Below, piece by piece: positions 63,271 to 64,000 of a stretch of 64,000 nucleotides of DNA. The first letter of the stretch is position 1. The number at the start of each line of letters is the position of its first letter. The position numbers and the translations under genes are program-made. The notes beneath the pieces were generated by a model, which was not told where the DNA came from, did no database searches, and saw only the letters and a list, made by a program, of their open reading frames with translations. The DNA is from Voacanga thouarsii (lineage: Eukaryota > Streptophyta > Magnoliopsida > Gentianales > Apocynaceae): contig JANUWF010003370.1 of the NCBI GenBank assembly GCA_026120185.1, positions 1,166,001 through 1,230,000 of the forward strand, in the 5' to 3' direction.

Positions 63271-64000
63271 ATCTCCCACTTACACTAGAACCAATCATTT
63301 ATGAATTGAATACCAAATGACTAAACATGACTATTATGTCTTTTTTGGGATAATGCCTTTGTGAGTGGATCAACTATATTTTGATTAGTGGGAACTCTCT
63401 CTATCTTTACATCCTTTCTACATATGATCTCTTGTATCAAATGATAGTGCCTACGTACATACTTGGATCGTTGATGAAACTGTGGTTCCTTTATTTATGC
63501 AATGGCTCCATTATTATCATAATACAAAGGTATTGGATCAACAGTGTTAGGTACTATGCCTAGTTTTGTTATGAATTTCTTGATGCAAATCTCCTCATTA
63601 GCTACTTCAGAAGCCGTTATGTACTCAATTTCAGCAGTTGAATTCACAATTGTATCTTACTTGAAACCTTTTCAACTTACTATCCCACCACAAAAAATCA
63701 ACATATTGCCTGATTATGACTTGTAGTTATCTTTATCATATCAGAAACTAGCATCAGTATACCATTTAACTTGTAAATCACCTTCTCCATATACTAAGAA
63801 TACATCATTTGTTTTTCTTAAGCATTTAAGGATGTTCTTAAGAACCACCCATGACCTTCTCTAATGTTAGATTAGTATCTGCACATCAAACTAAGAGCAC
63901 ATGATATATCGGACCTAGTATATATCATATGATACATGATAGATCAAATTGTTAAAGCATATGGTATTCTACTTATGTGATCTCTTTCATCCTGTGTTTA
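63271..64000 (-). pseudogene. Copia RNase H end, truncated by the window
   Basis: On the minus strand: VKWYTDASF near 63750, NSTAEIEYITASEVANEE (normally ADSTTEAEY), PLYYDNNGAIA, FHQRSKYVRRHYHLIQEII and NIVDPLTKALSQK, followed by the PPT (63271-63290) and LTR. Frames are interrupted by stops, for example after NNGAIA. RT lies beyond the window edge. Confidence 0.8.

Overview
This window looks like nuclear DNA of a flowering plant, probably a eudicot. It is AT-rich, has long microsatellites and GT-AG introns, and contains one convincing host gene (a group IIb WRKY factor) surrounded by decayed retroelements. No bacterial gene organisation, rRNA, tRNA or CRISPR array was seen. All coordinates come from reading the sequence; no database search was possible.

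Layout. 1-4225: minus-strand Ty3/gypsy-like element (LTR, PPT, internal region with an acidic coiled-coil ORF, Met-tRNA PBS, truncated LTR). 4230-9843: 5' two thirds of a minus-strand Ty1/copia element (1.7 kb LTR, PBS, leader, gag and integrase; no RT). 9844-12226: remnants of gypsy-type elements, including an LTR at 11289-12226 preceded by a broken minus-strand coiled-coil ORF, an arrangement that recalls the antisense ORFs of Tat-lineage elements. 12496-17840: copia element A (minus, 367-bp LTRs, TSD AAAAT). Its integrase and protease region is replaced by an opposite-strand, intron-containing fragment of an RWP-RK (RKD-type) gene. 17841-26385: AT-rich spacer, a copia solo LTR (about 21991-23755) and microsatellites. 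26390-26586: GC-rich piece with a hAT-like terminal motif. 26590-32760: degraded endogenous pararetrovirus (Caulimoviridae) with coat, protease, RT-RNase H and transactivator-like regions and an intergenic region with TATA and AATAAA. 34811-37482: five-exon WRKY gene on the minus strand, open throughout, 640 aa. 37660-47842: mostly AT-rich spacer with W-box clusters, a large ATC/ATT microsatellite and an RNase H-like pseudogene. 47843-53404: copia element B (plus, TSD TAACT), same family as A but with gag, protease, integrase, RT and RNase H all recognisable and all broken. 57314-58108: three phase-compatible exons of an unidentified protein. 58225-61150: RTE-like LINE. 61160-62526: gypsy-like LTR followed by a copia LTR fragment, both homologous to sequence at 8.1-10.2 kb. 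62558-64000: 3' end of another minus-strand copia element.

Only the WRKY gene looks functional. The retroelements are nested, truncated or frameshifted. The most notable object is the RWP-RK gene fragment carried inside a copia element bounded by intact target-site duplications. The pararetrovirus, the possible Tat-type antisense ORF, and the small duplications (92 bp and 14 bp) that break two elements are secondary points of interest.
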